64,000 nucleotides of DNA from the NCBI GenBank assembly GCA_947499935.1, contig CANMQH010000003.1:186001-250000 (forward strand). The letters run 5' to 3'. The notes beneath the pieces are model-generated. The model had not been told where the DNA came from. It did no database searches and saw only the letters and a list, made by a program, of their open reading frames with translations. Shown one piece after another: positions 1 through 8,274 of the stretch; position 1 is the stretch's first letter; each line of letters opens with the position of its first letter. The stretch comes from an uncultured Algibacter sp. (lineage in GTDB: Bacteria > Bacteroidota > Bacteroidia > Flavobacteriales > Flavobacteriaceae). Position numbers and translations under genes: made by a program.

Positions 1-2
1 AA

Positions 3-1328
3 AAACTAGCATTACACTGGAAAATTATAATTGGGATGATTCTAGGAATCATTTTTGGATTTATTATGAACACTATTGAAAACAATGCTGGAAAGACTTT
101 TGTGTCCGATTGGGTGGCGCCTTTTGGTACTATTTTTATAAATTTATTAAAACTTATTGCTGTTCCTTTAATTCTGGCTTCGTTAATAAAAGGGATATCC
201 GATTTAAAAGATATTTCAAAAATAAAATCTATGGGTTTGCGTACCATTGGTATTTATATAGCAACCACGCTGGTAGCCATTATAATTGGTCTTAGTATTG
301 TTAATATTGTAAAGCCAGGTATTGGGATGCCTCAAGAAACTATAGATAAAATCAAATTAAAATATGAGAATGATGCTGGCGTAACTGATAAATTAATGAA
401 AGCATCTGCGCAAAATGATGCTGGACCTTTACAAGCTTTAGTGGATATATTTCCTAGTAATATTTTTAAGTCTTTTGTTGAAGCATCAATGTTACAAGTC
501 ATATTTTTCGCGTTGTTTGTTGGTGTTTGTTTACTATTAATTGGAGAAAAGAAAGCAAAACCTTTAATTGATTTCTTTGATTCTTTAAATGAAGTTGTCA
601 TGAAAATGGTAGACTTAATCATGCTTTTTGCTCCTTATGCTGTTTTTGCACTTCTAGCCAATGTTATTATTGCTTTTGATGATACCGAAATACTGGTCAA
701 ATTACTGTATTACGCATTTTGTGTTGTTGGAGGTCTTATTTTAATGATTGGGTTCTATCTTATTTTAATTAGCCTGTACACAAAAAAATCGCCTATGTGG
801 TTTTTAAAACAAATAAGCCCAGCACAATTATTGGCGTTTTCTACAAGTAGTAGTGCGGCCACATTACCCGTAACTATGGAGCGTGTAGAAGAACATTTAG
901 GTGTAGATAAAGAGGTTTCAGGTTTTGTATTACCGGTAGGGGCTACTGTAAATATGGATGGTACTAGTTTATACCAAGGCATAGCCGCAGTATTTATTAT
1001 GCAAGTTATTTGGCCAGAAGGCTTAACATTTACTAACCAATTGGTTATTGTAGCCACAGCTTTATTGGCTTCTATTGGTAGTGCTGCTGTACCAAGCGCA
1101 GGTATGGTTATGTTGGTTATAGTTTTAGAGTCTATTGGTTTTCCAGCAGAATTATTACCTATTGGTCTGGCACTTATATTTGCTGTCGATAGACCATTAG
1201 ATATGTGTAGAACCGTTGTAAATGTTACAGGAGATGCTACGGTGTCTATGTTGGTAGCTAAGTCTTTGGGTAAATTACACGACCCTAAGCCCAAAGAGTG
1301 GGATGATAATTATGACGACGTAAAATAA
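3..1328 (+). CDS. Dicarboxylate/amino acid:cation symporter, 5' end outside window
   Basis: Secondary transporter of the DAACS (SDF/GltP) family, which imports dicarboxylates or acidic amino acids with Na+ or H+ across the inner membrane. Family signatures are visible: the serine-rich SSSAATLPVT hairpin, NMDGTSLYQ and the late DRPLDMCRTVVNV segment, among many hydrophobic helices. The first ATG in the window is at 36, but the frame is open to the left edge and reads KLALHWKIIIG, the usual N-terminal text of this family, so the true start lies before base 1. The rhodanese gene follows 25 bp downstream on the same strand and may be cotranscribed. The substrate cannot be decided between C4-dicarboxylate, glutamate/aspartate or another acid. 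Confidence 0.9.
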   Translation, partial: KLALHWKIIIGMILGIIFGFIMNTIENNAGKTFVSDWVAPFGTIFINLLKLIAVPLILASLIKGISDLKDISKIKSMGLRTIGIYIATTLVAIIIGLSIVNIVKPGIGMPQETIDKIKLKYENDAGVTDKLMKASAQNDAGPLQALVDIFPSNIFKSFVEASMLQVIFFALFVGVCLLLIGEKKAKPLIDFFDSLNEVVMKMVDLIMLFAPYAVFALLANVIIAFDDTEILVKLLYYAFCVVGGLILMIGFYLILISLYTKKSPMWFLKQISPAQLLAFSTSSSAATLPVTMERVEEHLGVDKEVSGFVLPVGATVNMDGTSLYQGIAAVFIMQVIWPEGLTFTNQLVIVATALLASIGSAAVPSAGMVMLVIVLESIGFPAELLPIGLALIFAVDRPLDMCRTVVNVTGDATVSMLVAKSLGKLHDPKPKEWDDNYDDVK

Positions 1329-1352
1329 ATTGTAATACCAATACTAGTAAAA

Positions 1353-2174
1353 ATGAGTTTGGATGTAACCTTAAAATCGCCTGTAGTATCTGTAGCATGG
1401 CTTCATGAAAATTTAACCGCAAAAAACCTTATTGTTTTAGATGCGACCATTAACAAAGTTTTTGATAATGTGTTAGATCAAATATCTGACTCTAGATTTT
1501 TCGATATAAAAAAGAAGTTTAGTGATCTTTTAAATCCGTTTCCAAGTGCTTTTCCATCTGTAGAGCAATTTCAAAAAGAAGCTAGAGCTTTGGGCATAAA
1601 TAATGCTAGTGCTATTGTCGTTTACGATGATAAAGGTATTTATTCTAGTGCCAGAGTATGGTGGATGTTTAAAGCTTTTGGGCATCATAATATTGCTGTT
1701 TTAGATGGTGGATTTCCTGCTTGGAATAAAGCTGGATTTTCAACAGAAAAAATGAAGATTTACAAGGGGGAATCTGGGGATTTTATAGCACAGCCTCAAT
1801 TAGGATTTATGAAATTTTTTAATGATGTTAAAGACGCCTCTAAAAGTAAATCGCATAATATTATAGATGCGCGTTCTGCTGGACGATTTAATGGTACAGT
1901 ACAAGAACCACGAGAAGGTTTGCGTATGGGAACCATACCAAATTCTGTTAATTTACCATTTACAGACCTTTTGAAAGACGGCGTATTAAAATCTAAAAAA
2001 GAGTTAGCCAAAGCATTTTATATGGTTGCCGATATAAATGATGATATTATTTTTTCTTGTGGCTCTGGACTAACGGCTTGTGTATTGGCATTAGGAGCAG
2101 AAATTTCAGGATATAAAAATATATCGGTTTATGATGGATCATGGACCGAATGGGGGAGTTTGGTTGAAAATTAA
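1353..2174 (+). CDS. sseA: Thiosulfate/3-mercaptopyruvate sulfurtransferase (two-domain rhodanese)
   Basis: Transfers sulfane sulfur from thiosulfate or 3-mercaptopyruvate to an acceptor through a cysteine persulfide; cytoplasmic, no signal peptide. The 273 residues hold two rhodanese folds: an inactive N-terminal one (about 12-130, with WWMFKAFG and LDGGFPAW) and a catalytic C-terminal one (about 160-270). The active loop CGSGLTAC starts at Cys236, and the CGSG form resembles mercaptopyruvate sulfurtransferases. Length is normal for SseA. It follows the symporter by 25 bp. The 3' flank is a long non-coding stretch with repeats. Exact donor preference is inferred from the loop only. Confidence 0.85.
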   Translation: MSLDVTLKSPVVSVAWLHENLTAKNLIVLDATINKVFDNVLDQISDSRFFDIKKKFSDLLNPFPSAFPSVEQFQKEARALGINNASAIVVYDDKGIYSSARVWWMFKAFGHHNIAVLDGGFPAWNKAGFSTEKMKIYKGESGDFIAQPQLGFMKFFNDVKDASKSKSHNIIDARSAGRFNGTVQEPREGLRMGTIPNSVNLPFTDLLKDGVLKSKKELAKAFYMVADINDDIIFSCGSGLTACVLALGAEISGYKNISVYDGSWTEWGSLVEN

Positions 2175-2348
2175 ACTTGATTAGTAAAGTACATGACAAA
2201 AATTGAAACACAAATGTGATATTGTTAATTATCAATATTTTAATTATAGTAGAAGTTCTAGACCTGTCAGGTTTTTAAAACCTGACAGGTTTCAATTTTA
2301 TTAGGATTATTATTGTTTATTGAAAATCAATTACTAAACTTGATTAGT
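2172..2348. repeat. 14-bp direct repeat bracketing a 13-bp perfect palindrome
   Basis: The 14-mer TAAACTTGATTAGT occurs at 2172-2185 (overlapping the rhodanese stop) and again at 2335-2348. Between them is a perfect hairpin with 13-bp arms (2262-2274 and 2278-2290, arm ACCTGTCAGGTTT, 3-nt loop). The hairpin could terminate the rhodanese transcript or be a dispersed palindromic repeat. The flanking direct repeat suggests insertion or duplication. Seen directly; function inferred. Confidence 0.6.
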
Positions 2349-2390
2349 TAAAAAAACTGGCTAGGATAGGTTTGACTTATGTTATTTATT

Positions 2391-2600
2391 TAACGTGAGT
2401 TCGATATAAAACTCAATAAACAATAGCATTTATATTTCTGATAAATAGTGATTTGTTATGTCGACAGAGCGAAGACATGAGCGACGAGACATTTCAGAAA
2501 GATGGGATTCCTCCTCGTTCCTCGTTCGGAATGACACATTTTTCCTATTTGTATTTTTAAATAACGGATTGTCAGATAACAATATGTAGAACTTACGTTA
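2391..2600. repeat. Intergenic repeat element with imperfect terminal inverted repeats (MITE-like candidate)
   Basis: The 12-mer at 2391-2402 (TAACGTGAGTTC) is matched in inverted orientation at 2589-2600 with one mismatch; the right copy includes the stop codon of the neighbouring PP-loop gene. Inside, 2458-2535 read on the minus strand contains TCATTCCGAACGAGGAA and GAGGAATCCCATC, the wording of a repeat that recurs between genes in many Bacteroidota. No open frame of note lies inside. With the palindrome to its left this explains most of the 423-bp gap between genes. Confidence 0.45.
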
Positions 2601-3332
2601 TTTAGGTATTAAATCACAATACCAGACGCCATATTTTTCGTCCTCACTTTTGCAAATATTTTCATTACCATCATCATCAGTTTTTGGAGTCTTATATTCT
2701 CGGTATACTTTTTCGCCTATGGTAAACTCAATAGGGTTTTTAAAAATGGGGCCATCAAAACAAAAAGTATGAAACTCGCCATTTTCTCCGCATGGGTCTA
2801 CATCTAGGGGAAGCTTATCAATAAACCCTTTATCAATTATGGTACCTACAAAATCTTCATCAAAATATTTAGAATTGGCACAAACTACTATGGTCTTAAA
2901 ACCTAAATCTAAAAACTCGGTAAGTAGGGCTTTAGTATCTTGTTTCCAGAGGGGAAATAATGTTTTTAGGTTTTGTTTAGCGAGTTGCTCTTCTCTATAA
3001 ATGCGTAAATCTTCTAAAAAAATATCACCAAAAGCGGTGTGTGTAAAGCCTTCGTTTTTTAATCGAGAGACTGTTTCTAGCATTTTTTGCTCATAAACGG
3101 CCATACTAGGCATTTCGGGTAATTCTATAAGGCTAGATTTAATCTGTAATGCATGCGTTTGCGCTAAGAGTAATTCTGTTCTCAAGCCATGCATAGATAC
3201 CCTGTTATAATGGCTGTTAACTGTAGTTATTAGTTCGGCTACAGTATAACGCTCATCTTGTAACAGGTGGTAAAGTGCCAAAGCAGAGTCTTTACCAGAA
3301 CTCCAATTAAAATAGGTTTTGTGCTTGTTCAA
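2598..3332 (-). CDS. Dph6-type PP-loop ATPase (adenine nucleotide alpha hydrolase family)
   Basis: Cytoplasmic ATP pyrophosphatase-fold protein of 244 residues. The PP-loop SSGKDSALAL starts at residue 11, the nucleotide signature shared with the diphthine-ammonia ligase (Dph6/MJ0570) group. Bacteria have no diphthamide, so the true substrate is unknown; such proteins are usually annotated as ATP-binding or diphthine-ammonia ligase-like. It begins 11 bp after the S41 protease gene on the same strand, so the two probably share a transcript. The stop codon coincides with the right arm of an intergenic inverted repeat. Confidence 0.75.
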   Translation of the reverse strand: MNKHKTYFNWSSGKDSALALYHLLQDERYTVAELITTVNSHYNRVSMHGLRTELLLAQTHALQIKSSLIELPEMPSMAVYEQKMLETVSRLKNEGFTHTAFGDIFLEDLRIYREEQLAKQNLKTLFPLWKQDTKALLTEFLDLGFKTIVVCANSKYFDEDFVGTIIDKGFIDKLPLDVDPCGENGEFHTFCFDGPIFKNPIEFTIGEKVYREYKTPKTDDDGNENICKSEDEKYGVWYCDLIPK

Positions 3333-3343
3333 AAAAAGGCAGA

Positions 3344-4780
3344 TTAATCTATAATCATACCACCATCATTGGGGATAAAATCATTACTATCCTTTATGAG
3401 TTTAAATGTTTTAGCTTGAGATGATTTAGTAATGTCTAGTAATTTAGTGGTAGACCCTTCAATATCTGCTAAAGCAATAGCTAGCATAGGTTCATTTCTA
3501 TCGCCTAAAACACCATAATCAAGCGGGCGTTCTACATATTCAAAGCCTAAAGATGGTACAAGCCCAGTTCCAGGTACATCTTCGCCATTTTTGTTTACAC
3601 CTATACCAATTAGGGGCTGCATAGCGTAGGTGTGATTTGGGTTGGCACCTTGGCGTTGAAAGTTAGGAGAATCGTAAAGTGTTCTTGATAATTGAGTTTT
3701 ACCAGTGGTACTGTCTCCAATTTTTATAACGTCAATATAAGGCACTAAACCATTTATAAGACCTTCGCTGGCAGAAGCGGATCGGCTAGATGTTAACGCA
3801 TATATTTTATTGAGGTTAACACTGTTTATTGTTGAGCCATTAGGAAGTTGGTTGGTGAAGTTTAAATCCCTGTTGTCTGATTGAAAATTTTCGTTAAAAA
3901 TAAGTCTTTCAAAAAGATCACCATTAAATTGTCCAGTAATCATACTTGCTAAAAAGGTAGTTGTGCCTACAGAACCACCAGGATTATAGCGTAAATCTAT
4001 AATCAAATGTTGGATGTTGTTAGATGCAAAATCTGCAAAAACGGTATTTAATCCATTTTCAGAGCCTCTTGTAAAAGCATTATACATTAAATAGCCAACA
4101 TTTTCACCACCAACATTAATGATGCTGTTTAAAAAAATCGGGTTTTCAGTATACTGTACTTTGCTTAGAGTAACGTCTCTGTTAATAGGGTCTATACTAT
4201 CGTCGGCTCTATCTGCTGTGCCATTGTCGTTATAAATACCTAGATTTAAAGTGTATGTGTCTTGCCCTAATAATGTTGGTAAGTTATTATTGGTTAATCT
4301 ATTACCATCAATGCCATAAAAAATATCGCCACGTTTTAACCCCATATTATCCGCGGGGCTATTGGGTAAAACCAATCTAATAACACCAAAGCCTTCGGTA
4401 GTACTGTTGGGCGAAGCAAATAAGCCAAATTCCATACCGTTAGTACCTGTTGTACCTTGAAATTGACGCTCTAGCTCAAAGTAATCATCTACAATCCAAC
4501 TAAATCTATCTACAGTAGCTCTTTCAAAAATTAAGCTTTCAAAAAGTTCTTCAGGTGTGCCAGCATTGGTTAAATAATCTTGGTATTGAGCATCTGTTGC
4601 AAATCTATTATCCGCAAGGTCTGGTATATTACTTTTATAGAGATAACGTAGGTTCATCCCTTTCCAAACAAAATCATTTATGCTGCTAGATTTTATTGGA
4701 GTATCATCATTATCTTCAAAACAACTAAAAATAGAAAATGATATGAGTAATAATATAAAAAGAGATTTAAAGTTTTTCAT
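3344..4780 (-). CDS. S41 family C-terminal processing peptidase, lipoprotein with PDZ domain
   Basis: Secreted serine protease of the tail-specific (Ctp/S41) family, 478 residues. A lipoprotein signal ends in the lipobox IFSC with Cys20, so the protein is probably anchored in the envelope. An acidic linker follows, then a PDZ module (about 135-165, NSPADNMGLKRGD) that would bind substrate tails, then the S41 core. The core contains YNPGGSVG and the serine region SRSASASEG near residue 335, with a following GKTQ lysine as the likely general base. It lies upstream of and close to the PP-loop gene. The substrate is unknown. Confidence 0.85.
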   Translation of the reverse strand: MKNFKSLFILLLISFSIFSCFEDNDDTPIKSSSINDFVWKGMNLRYLYKSNIPDLADNRFATDAQYQDYLTNAGTPEELFESLIFERATVDRFSWIVDDYFELERQFQGTTGTNGMEFGLFASPNSTTEGFGVIRLVLPNSPADNMGLKRGDIFYGIDGNRLTNNNLPTLLGQDTYTLNLGIYNDNGTADRADDSIDPINRDVTLSKVQYTENPIFLNSIINVGGENVGYLMYNAFTRGSENGLNTVFADFASNNIQHLIIDLRYNPGGSVGTTTFLASMITGQFNGDLFERLIFNENFQSDNRDLNFTNQLPNGSTINSVNLNKIYALTSSRSASASEGLINGLVPYIDVIKIGDSTTGKTQLSRTLYDSPNFQRQGANPNHTYAMQPLIGIGVNKNGEDVPGTGLVPSLGFEYVERPLDYGVLGDRNEPMLAIALADIEGSTTKLLDITKSSQAKTFKLIKDSNDFIPNDGGMIID

Positions 4781-5085
4781 AATATGTATTTGTAGTCACT
4801 AGTCTAGTAAACCCTAAATTTACTTAGATTATTGCGTAATTAAAAAAATAAAACTCAGATTATATAGTAATCATTTTAAAAAGCGGTTTCATTCTATAAA
4901 AAATAAAAGTTATCTATTTGTTTTTTAGGTTTTTAGTAAAATATTTTTAAATGCGTGTAACAAAATAAATACTTGTTCGTCGTAATATCAAACAGCCATA
5001 ACTAAGTTGTTTATAACAAAACTAGTCCATAAGTTTCTTTTTTAGAAAATGAATAAAAAGACAATGGGGCTTAAACCAAACCAAA
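4781..5085. other. Intergenic region between divergent genes
   Basis: This 305-bp AT-rich stretch separates the minus-strand S41 gene from the plus-strand ECF sigma gene and must hold promoters for both. I see no convincing consensus TAnnTTTG box, no hairpin terminator and no coding frame. An ATG at 5064 is out of frame with the sigma gene. Confidence 0.5.
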
Positions 5086-5595
5086 ATGACTCAAAACGAG
5101 TTTTTAAAAATAGTAATGCCTTTTAAGGATAAAGTATTTCGTTTAGCAAAACGATTACTAGTATCTACTGAAGAAGCAGAAGATGCCACACAAGAGGTGC
5201 TATTAAAACTGTGGAAAAATAAAACGAAAATAGGAGCTTATAAAAATGTAGAAGCCTTTTCTATGACCATGACTAAGAATTTTTGTTTTGATAAATTAAA
5301 ATCTAAACAAGCACAAAACTTAAAGATTGTACATAGTAATTATGAAGATAAACAAACACCATTACAAAAACAGGTTGAGTTAAATGATAGTGTAAATTGG
5401 GTTGCAAAAATTATTGAAGAATTACCCGAACAACAACGCATGATTATTCAACTGCGAGATATAGAAGAATACGATTTTGATGAGATTGCAAAAATGCTAG
5501 AAATGAATAATACAGCAGTTCGTGTAAACTTATCGAGAGCAAGAAAAACAATAAGAGAAAAATTGACTAATACACATAATTATGGTATTAAATAA
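5086..5595 (+). CDS. RNA polymerase ECF sigma factor
   Basis: Sigma-70 family extracytoplasmic-function factor, 169 residues. Region 2 is visible at about 10-75 (AEDATQEVLLKLWK) and region 4 at about 113-160 (LPEQQRMIIQLRD followed by a helix-turn-helix). The stop overlaps the start of the next gene by 14 bp, indicating translational coupling to a membrane protein that is probably its anti-sigma partner. Two DUF4252 proteins follow in the same direction, a cluster order I recognise from Flavobacteriia. The signal sensed is unknown. Confidence 0.9.
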   Translation: MTQNEFLKIVMPFKDKVFRLAKRLLVSTEEAEDATQEVLLKLWKNKTKIGAYKNVEAFSMTMTKNFCFDKLKSKQAQNLKIVHSNYEDKQTPLQKQVELNDSVNWVAKIIEELPEQQRMIIQLRDIEEYDFDEIAKMLEMNNTAVRVNLSRARKTIREKLTNTHNYGIK

Positions 5596-6052
5596 CATAG
5601 AAAATTTACTAGAAAAGTACGAAAACGGAGAAACCACTCTAAAAGAAGAGCAGCAGTTAAAACACTATTTTTTAAACGAAACTGTAGCGCCACATTTAGA
5701 AATGTATAAACCCATGTTCGATTATTTTTTGGTAAACCAACAAGAACAATATACTAAAGAGATTCCATTAAAAACCAAACGTAGCTTTAATTACAAATGG
5801 ATATCTGTTGCGGCAATAGCAGTTCTTATGTTGGGGGTTTATTTTGGTAAATCATACAATAACGATTTAGGAACCTACGAAGACCCACAATTAGCATTTA
5901 ACGATTTTTCTAGATCTATGGAAATGATTTCTAAAAAATTCAATAAAGGTGCATCTACCGTTGGGTATTTAAATGAAGTTAATAAAGGTACATCAACATT
6001 AAAGTATCTTAACGAAATTGAAAATACTACAGGTATAATATTTAAAAACTAA
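5582..6052 (+). CDS. Putative anti-sigma-type single-pass membrane protein
   Basis: A 156-residue protein with a charged cytoplasmic N-terminus (about 1-75), one transmembrane helix (about 77-95, WISVAAIAVLMLGVYFG) and a short outer domain. The last part contains a small internal repeat, two similar YLNEVNKGTSTL-like segments around residues 125-147. The coding start overlaps the sigma gene by 14 bp. Position and topology suggest an anti-sigma factor, but no known anti-sigma motif such as the zinc HxxxCxxC is present, so this rests on context. Confidence 0.65.
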   Translation: MVLNNIENLLEKYENGETTLKEEQQLKHYFLNETVAPHLEMYKPMFDYFLVNQQEQYTKEIPLKTKRSFNYKWISVAAIAVLMLGVYFGKSYNNDLGTYEDPQLAFNDFSRSMEMISKKFNKGASTVGYLNEVNKGTSTLKYLNEIENTTGIIFKN

Positions 6053-6096
6053 TTAAAAAGATAATGAAAAATCCCAATAACTTAAAACAAAGAACA

Positions 6097-6657
6097 ATGA
6101 AAAATAAAATAATAGTACTCGTCATGGCCATTATGTTATTACCATTAACTGGTATGGCTCAAAAAAATATTTTTGAAAAATATAACGATAATTCTGATGT
6201 TACTTATGTATCCATCAAGCCCAAAATGTTTCAAATGATAGCAAAAATGGGTATTAATGTAGAGGATGCCGAGGCCAAATCTTATATGGATATGGTTAAA
6301 AGTATTACTAGCTTTAAAACTATTGTAACAGATAATAAAGCAATTTCTGCAGATATCTCTAAATGGGTAAAATCGCGATCAAGTGCTTTAGAAGAGCTTA
6401 TGGAAGTTAAAGACGATGGGACCGAAGTTAAGTTTTATGTTAAAGAAGGCAAAGATGCAGATCATGTAAAAGAGCTTTTGATTTTTGTAAATGGCATTGA
6501 TAAAGTGTTAGAAGATAAAATTGAAATTAATGGTAAAGAACGTAAAATTGAAACCGTAATTGTTGCACTTACAGGCGATATAGATCTTAACGAAATATCT
6601 AAGTTAACCGATAAAATGAATATCCCTGGAGGTAAGCATTTAGAGAAAAATAAATAA
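6097..6657 (+). CDS. DUF4252 domain-containing secreted protein
   Basis: Exported protein of unknown function with a DUF4252 body. The signal peptide begins MKNKIIVLVMAIMLL and ends at GMAQ. I chose the ATG at 6097 because it starts directly at the signal peptide; an in-frame ATG at 6064 would add 11 polar residues. The mature part is about 165 residues and has no cysteine. It lies 44 bp after the anti-sigma-like gene and 44 bp before a second DUF4252 gene, so the two are probably targets or members of the sigma operon. Confidence 0.75.
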   Translation: MKNKIIVLVMAIMLLPLTGMAQKNIFEKYNDNSDVTYVSIKPKMFQMIAKMGINVEDAEAKSYMDMVKSITSFKTIVTDNKAISADISKWVKSRSSALEELMEVKDDGTEVKFYVKEGKDADHVKELLIFVNGIDKVLEDKIEINGKERKIETVIVALTGDIDLNEISKLTDKMNIPGGKHLEKNK

Positions 6658-6701
6658 TTAAATTCATCAATCATCATCAATTAATCATTAATTCATCAAT
6701 C

Positions 6702-7244
6702 ATGAAGCGAACAATTAAACATTTGGTTTACACCTTACTTACCGCAGTGCTTTTAACAAGCTGCGGTAATGGTGAAACCTTGCAAAGTTATTATGTAGAC
6801 CACCATGAAGCGAAAAACTTTATATCTCAAGATTTACCCCTTTCTATGATAGAGATAGATAAAACTGAGTTTACTCAAGAACAGCAGGAAGCCTACAACT
6901 CGGTTAGTAAATTAAATTTCATAGGGTATAAAGCATCAGAAACAGATAGCCTAACATTTAAAACAGAACTAGCTATAGTTAAAGGTATTTTAAATGATAG
7001 TAAGTATAATGATTTGATGGAGTTTAGTGACAAAGGAAGAAAAATATATGTAAAATATGTAGGTACAGAAGAGGTGGCTGATGAGGTTGTCGTTTTTGGA
7101 AGTTCAAAAGACATGGGCTTTGGAATTGTTAGAATATTAGGAGATGATATGAGTCCGGATAAGATGGTAACTCTAGTTGGAGCCATGAAAAATGCTGATA
7201 TTAGTGAAGCCCAAATAGAAAATATTAGGAATTTTTTCAAATAA
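6702..7244 (+). CDS. DUF4252 domain-containing lipoprotein
   Basis: Second DUF4252 protein, 180 residues, with a lipoprotein signal ending in LLTSC (Cys21), so it differs from its upstream paralogue in being lipid-anchored. Sequence similarity is low but the domain pattern is the same. A 14-bp direct repeat (AATTCATCAATCAT at 6661-6674 and 6690-6703) precedes the gene, and the second copy contains the start codon. An intrinsic terminator follows 25 bp downstream and closes the sigma-anti-sigma-DUF4252 transcription unit. Confidence 0.75.
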   Translation: MKRTIKHLVYTLLTAVLLTSCGNGETLQSYYVDHHEAKNFISQDLPLSMIEIDKTEFTQEQQEAYNSVSKLNFIGYKASETDSLTFKTELAIVKGILNDSKYNDLMEFSDKGRKIYVKYVGTEEVADEVVVFGSSKDMGFGIVRILGDDMSPDKMVTLVGAMKNADISEAQIENIRNFFK

Positions 7245-7268
7245 GTTTATTGTTAATATACTTAGCTA

Positions 7269-7301
7269 AAGTCTAGACATGCAATTGTCTAGGCTTTTTT
7301 T
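7269..7301 (+). terminator. Rho-independent terminator of the first sigma operon
   Basis: A 10-bp stem (7269-7278 with 7287-7296, one G-T pair) with an 8-nt loop is followed by a run of T. It sits 25 bp after the second DUF4252 gene. Confidence 0.8.
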
Positions 7302-7493
7302 GTGCTTTGTTGTAAAATATTGTGGAGCGTTTTATAAAACGATAAAATTAATAGTTATAAAAAAATACTTTAAAAATCATATATATGTATTATAAATTAA
7401 TAGTATTTTTAATCTCCACATCTAACATGTGACTTACTAAAAATAGTTGTGTCCTAATTACCATAAAACAAATTTAAATAGCATAAGCTACAT

Positions 7494-8078
7494 TTGGAAA
7501 ACATAAAAACCACTAACAATCTAACAGACGAAGCTCTTGTAGAAGCTGTTGTAAAAACTAATAACACGCTGCTATTTGAGGTTTTGTATGATAGATATGC
7601 TGCTCTAGTTTACAATAAGTGTTATGGTTTTGCTAAAGATGGCGATGAGGCTAAAGATTTAACGCAAGATGTATTTTTAAAGCTTTTTGTTAAATTAGCT
7701 AGTTTTAAAGGCACTTCAAAATTCTCTACTTGGCTATACGCATTTACCTATAACCATTGTGTAAATTACGTGACAAGAAATACAGCTAAAAAATTCGAGA
7801 AACAGTCTGTAGATTATAAAGATATTGAGAATCTTTCTGAAGAAGAAGACGACGATACTAGTTTTCTTGAGATGAAAGTAGATAGGCTTAAAGTGGCATT
7901 AGAGCTTATTTCACCAGAAGAAAAAATGATATTGCTCCTTAAGTATCAAGATAACCTTTCAATAAAAGAAATTGAAAGTGTACTAAATCTTGGTGCTAGT
8001 GCAGTAAAAATGAGAATAAAACGAGCAAAAGATAAATTATTAACCGTGTATAACGATAATCTTAATCATAATGGATAA
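7494..8078 (+). CDS. RNA polymerase ECF sigma factor
   Basis: A second ECF-type sigma factor, 194 residues, with region 2 (about 25-95, DLTQDVFLKLF) and region 4 (about 135-185, SPEEKMILLLKYQDN then IKEIESVLNLG). The predicted start is TTG at 7494; no in-frame ATG lies near the conserved N-terminus. The stop overlaps the start of a 56-residue gene by 8 bp. A mechanosensitive channel gene follows, suggesting a membrane- or osmotic-stress regulon, which is inference. No homologue of a classical anti-sigma factor is next to it. Confidence 0.85.
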   Translation: MENIKTTNNLTDEALVEAVVKTNNTLLFEVLYDRYAALVYNKCYGFAKDGDEAKDLTQDVFLKLFVKLASFKGTSKFSTWLYAFTYNHCVNYVTRNTAKKFEKQSVDYKDIENLSEEEDDDTSFLEMKVDRLKVALELISPEEKMILLLKYQDNLSIKEIESVLNLGASAVKMRIKRAKDKLLTVYNDNLNHNG

Positions 8079-8241
8079 TCCGTTTAAGCAAATAAATCAG
8101 CCTCTTAAAGAAGTTCCACCAGAACTTAAGAGTAAAGTTATGAGCGATATAGCTATGGCAAAACTTATTATGGATTTAGCCATGCTTTTTTCGTATAATA
8201 TGGGTAATGTCATCGAGGCTGTTTTAAAAAATAGAAAATAA
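8071..8241 (+). CDS. Small 56-residue protein coupled to sigma factor
   Basis: Short frame starting ATG at 8071, 8 bp inside the sigma gene, and ending TAA at 8241. It reads MDNPFKQINQPLKEV at the start and has a central hydrophobic helix (about 30-45, KLIMDLAMLFSYNMG). The overlap indicates translational coupling, and the gap to the channel gene is 33 bp. Its size and place would fit a small regulator of the sigma factor, but I do not recognise a family. Confidence comes from the tight overlap and the codon pattern. Confidence 0.65.
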   Translation: MDNPFKQINQPLKEVPPELKSKVMSDIAMAKLIMDLAMLFSYNMGNVIEAVLKNRK

Positions 8242-8274
8242 GTAATAGTAACGTTAATACAACAACCAAAACAT

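Noticed and set aside
755..1294. 179-residue minus-strand frame
   Set aside because: Antisense of the symporter, whose family motifs are clear on the plus strand.
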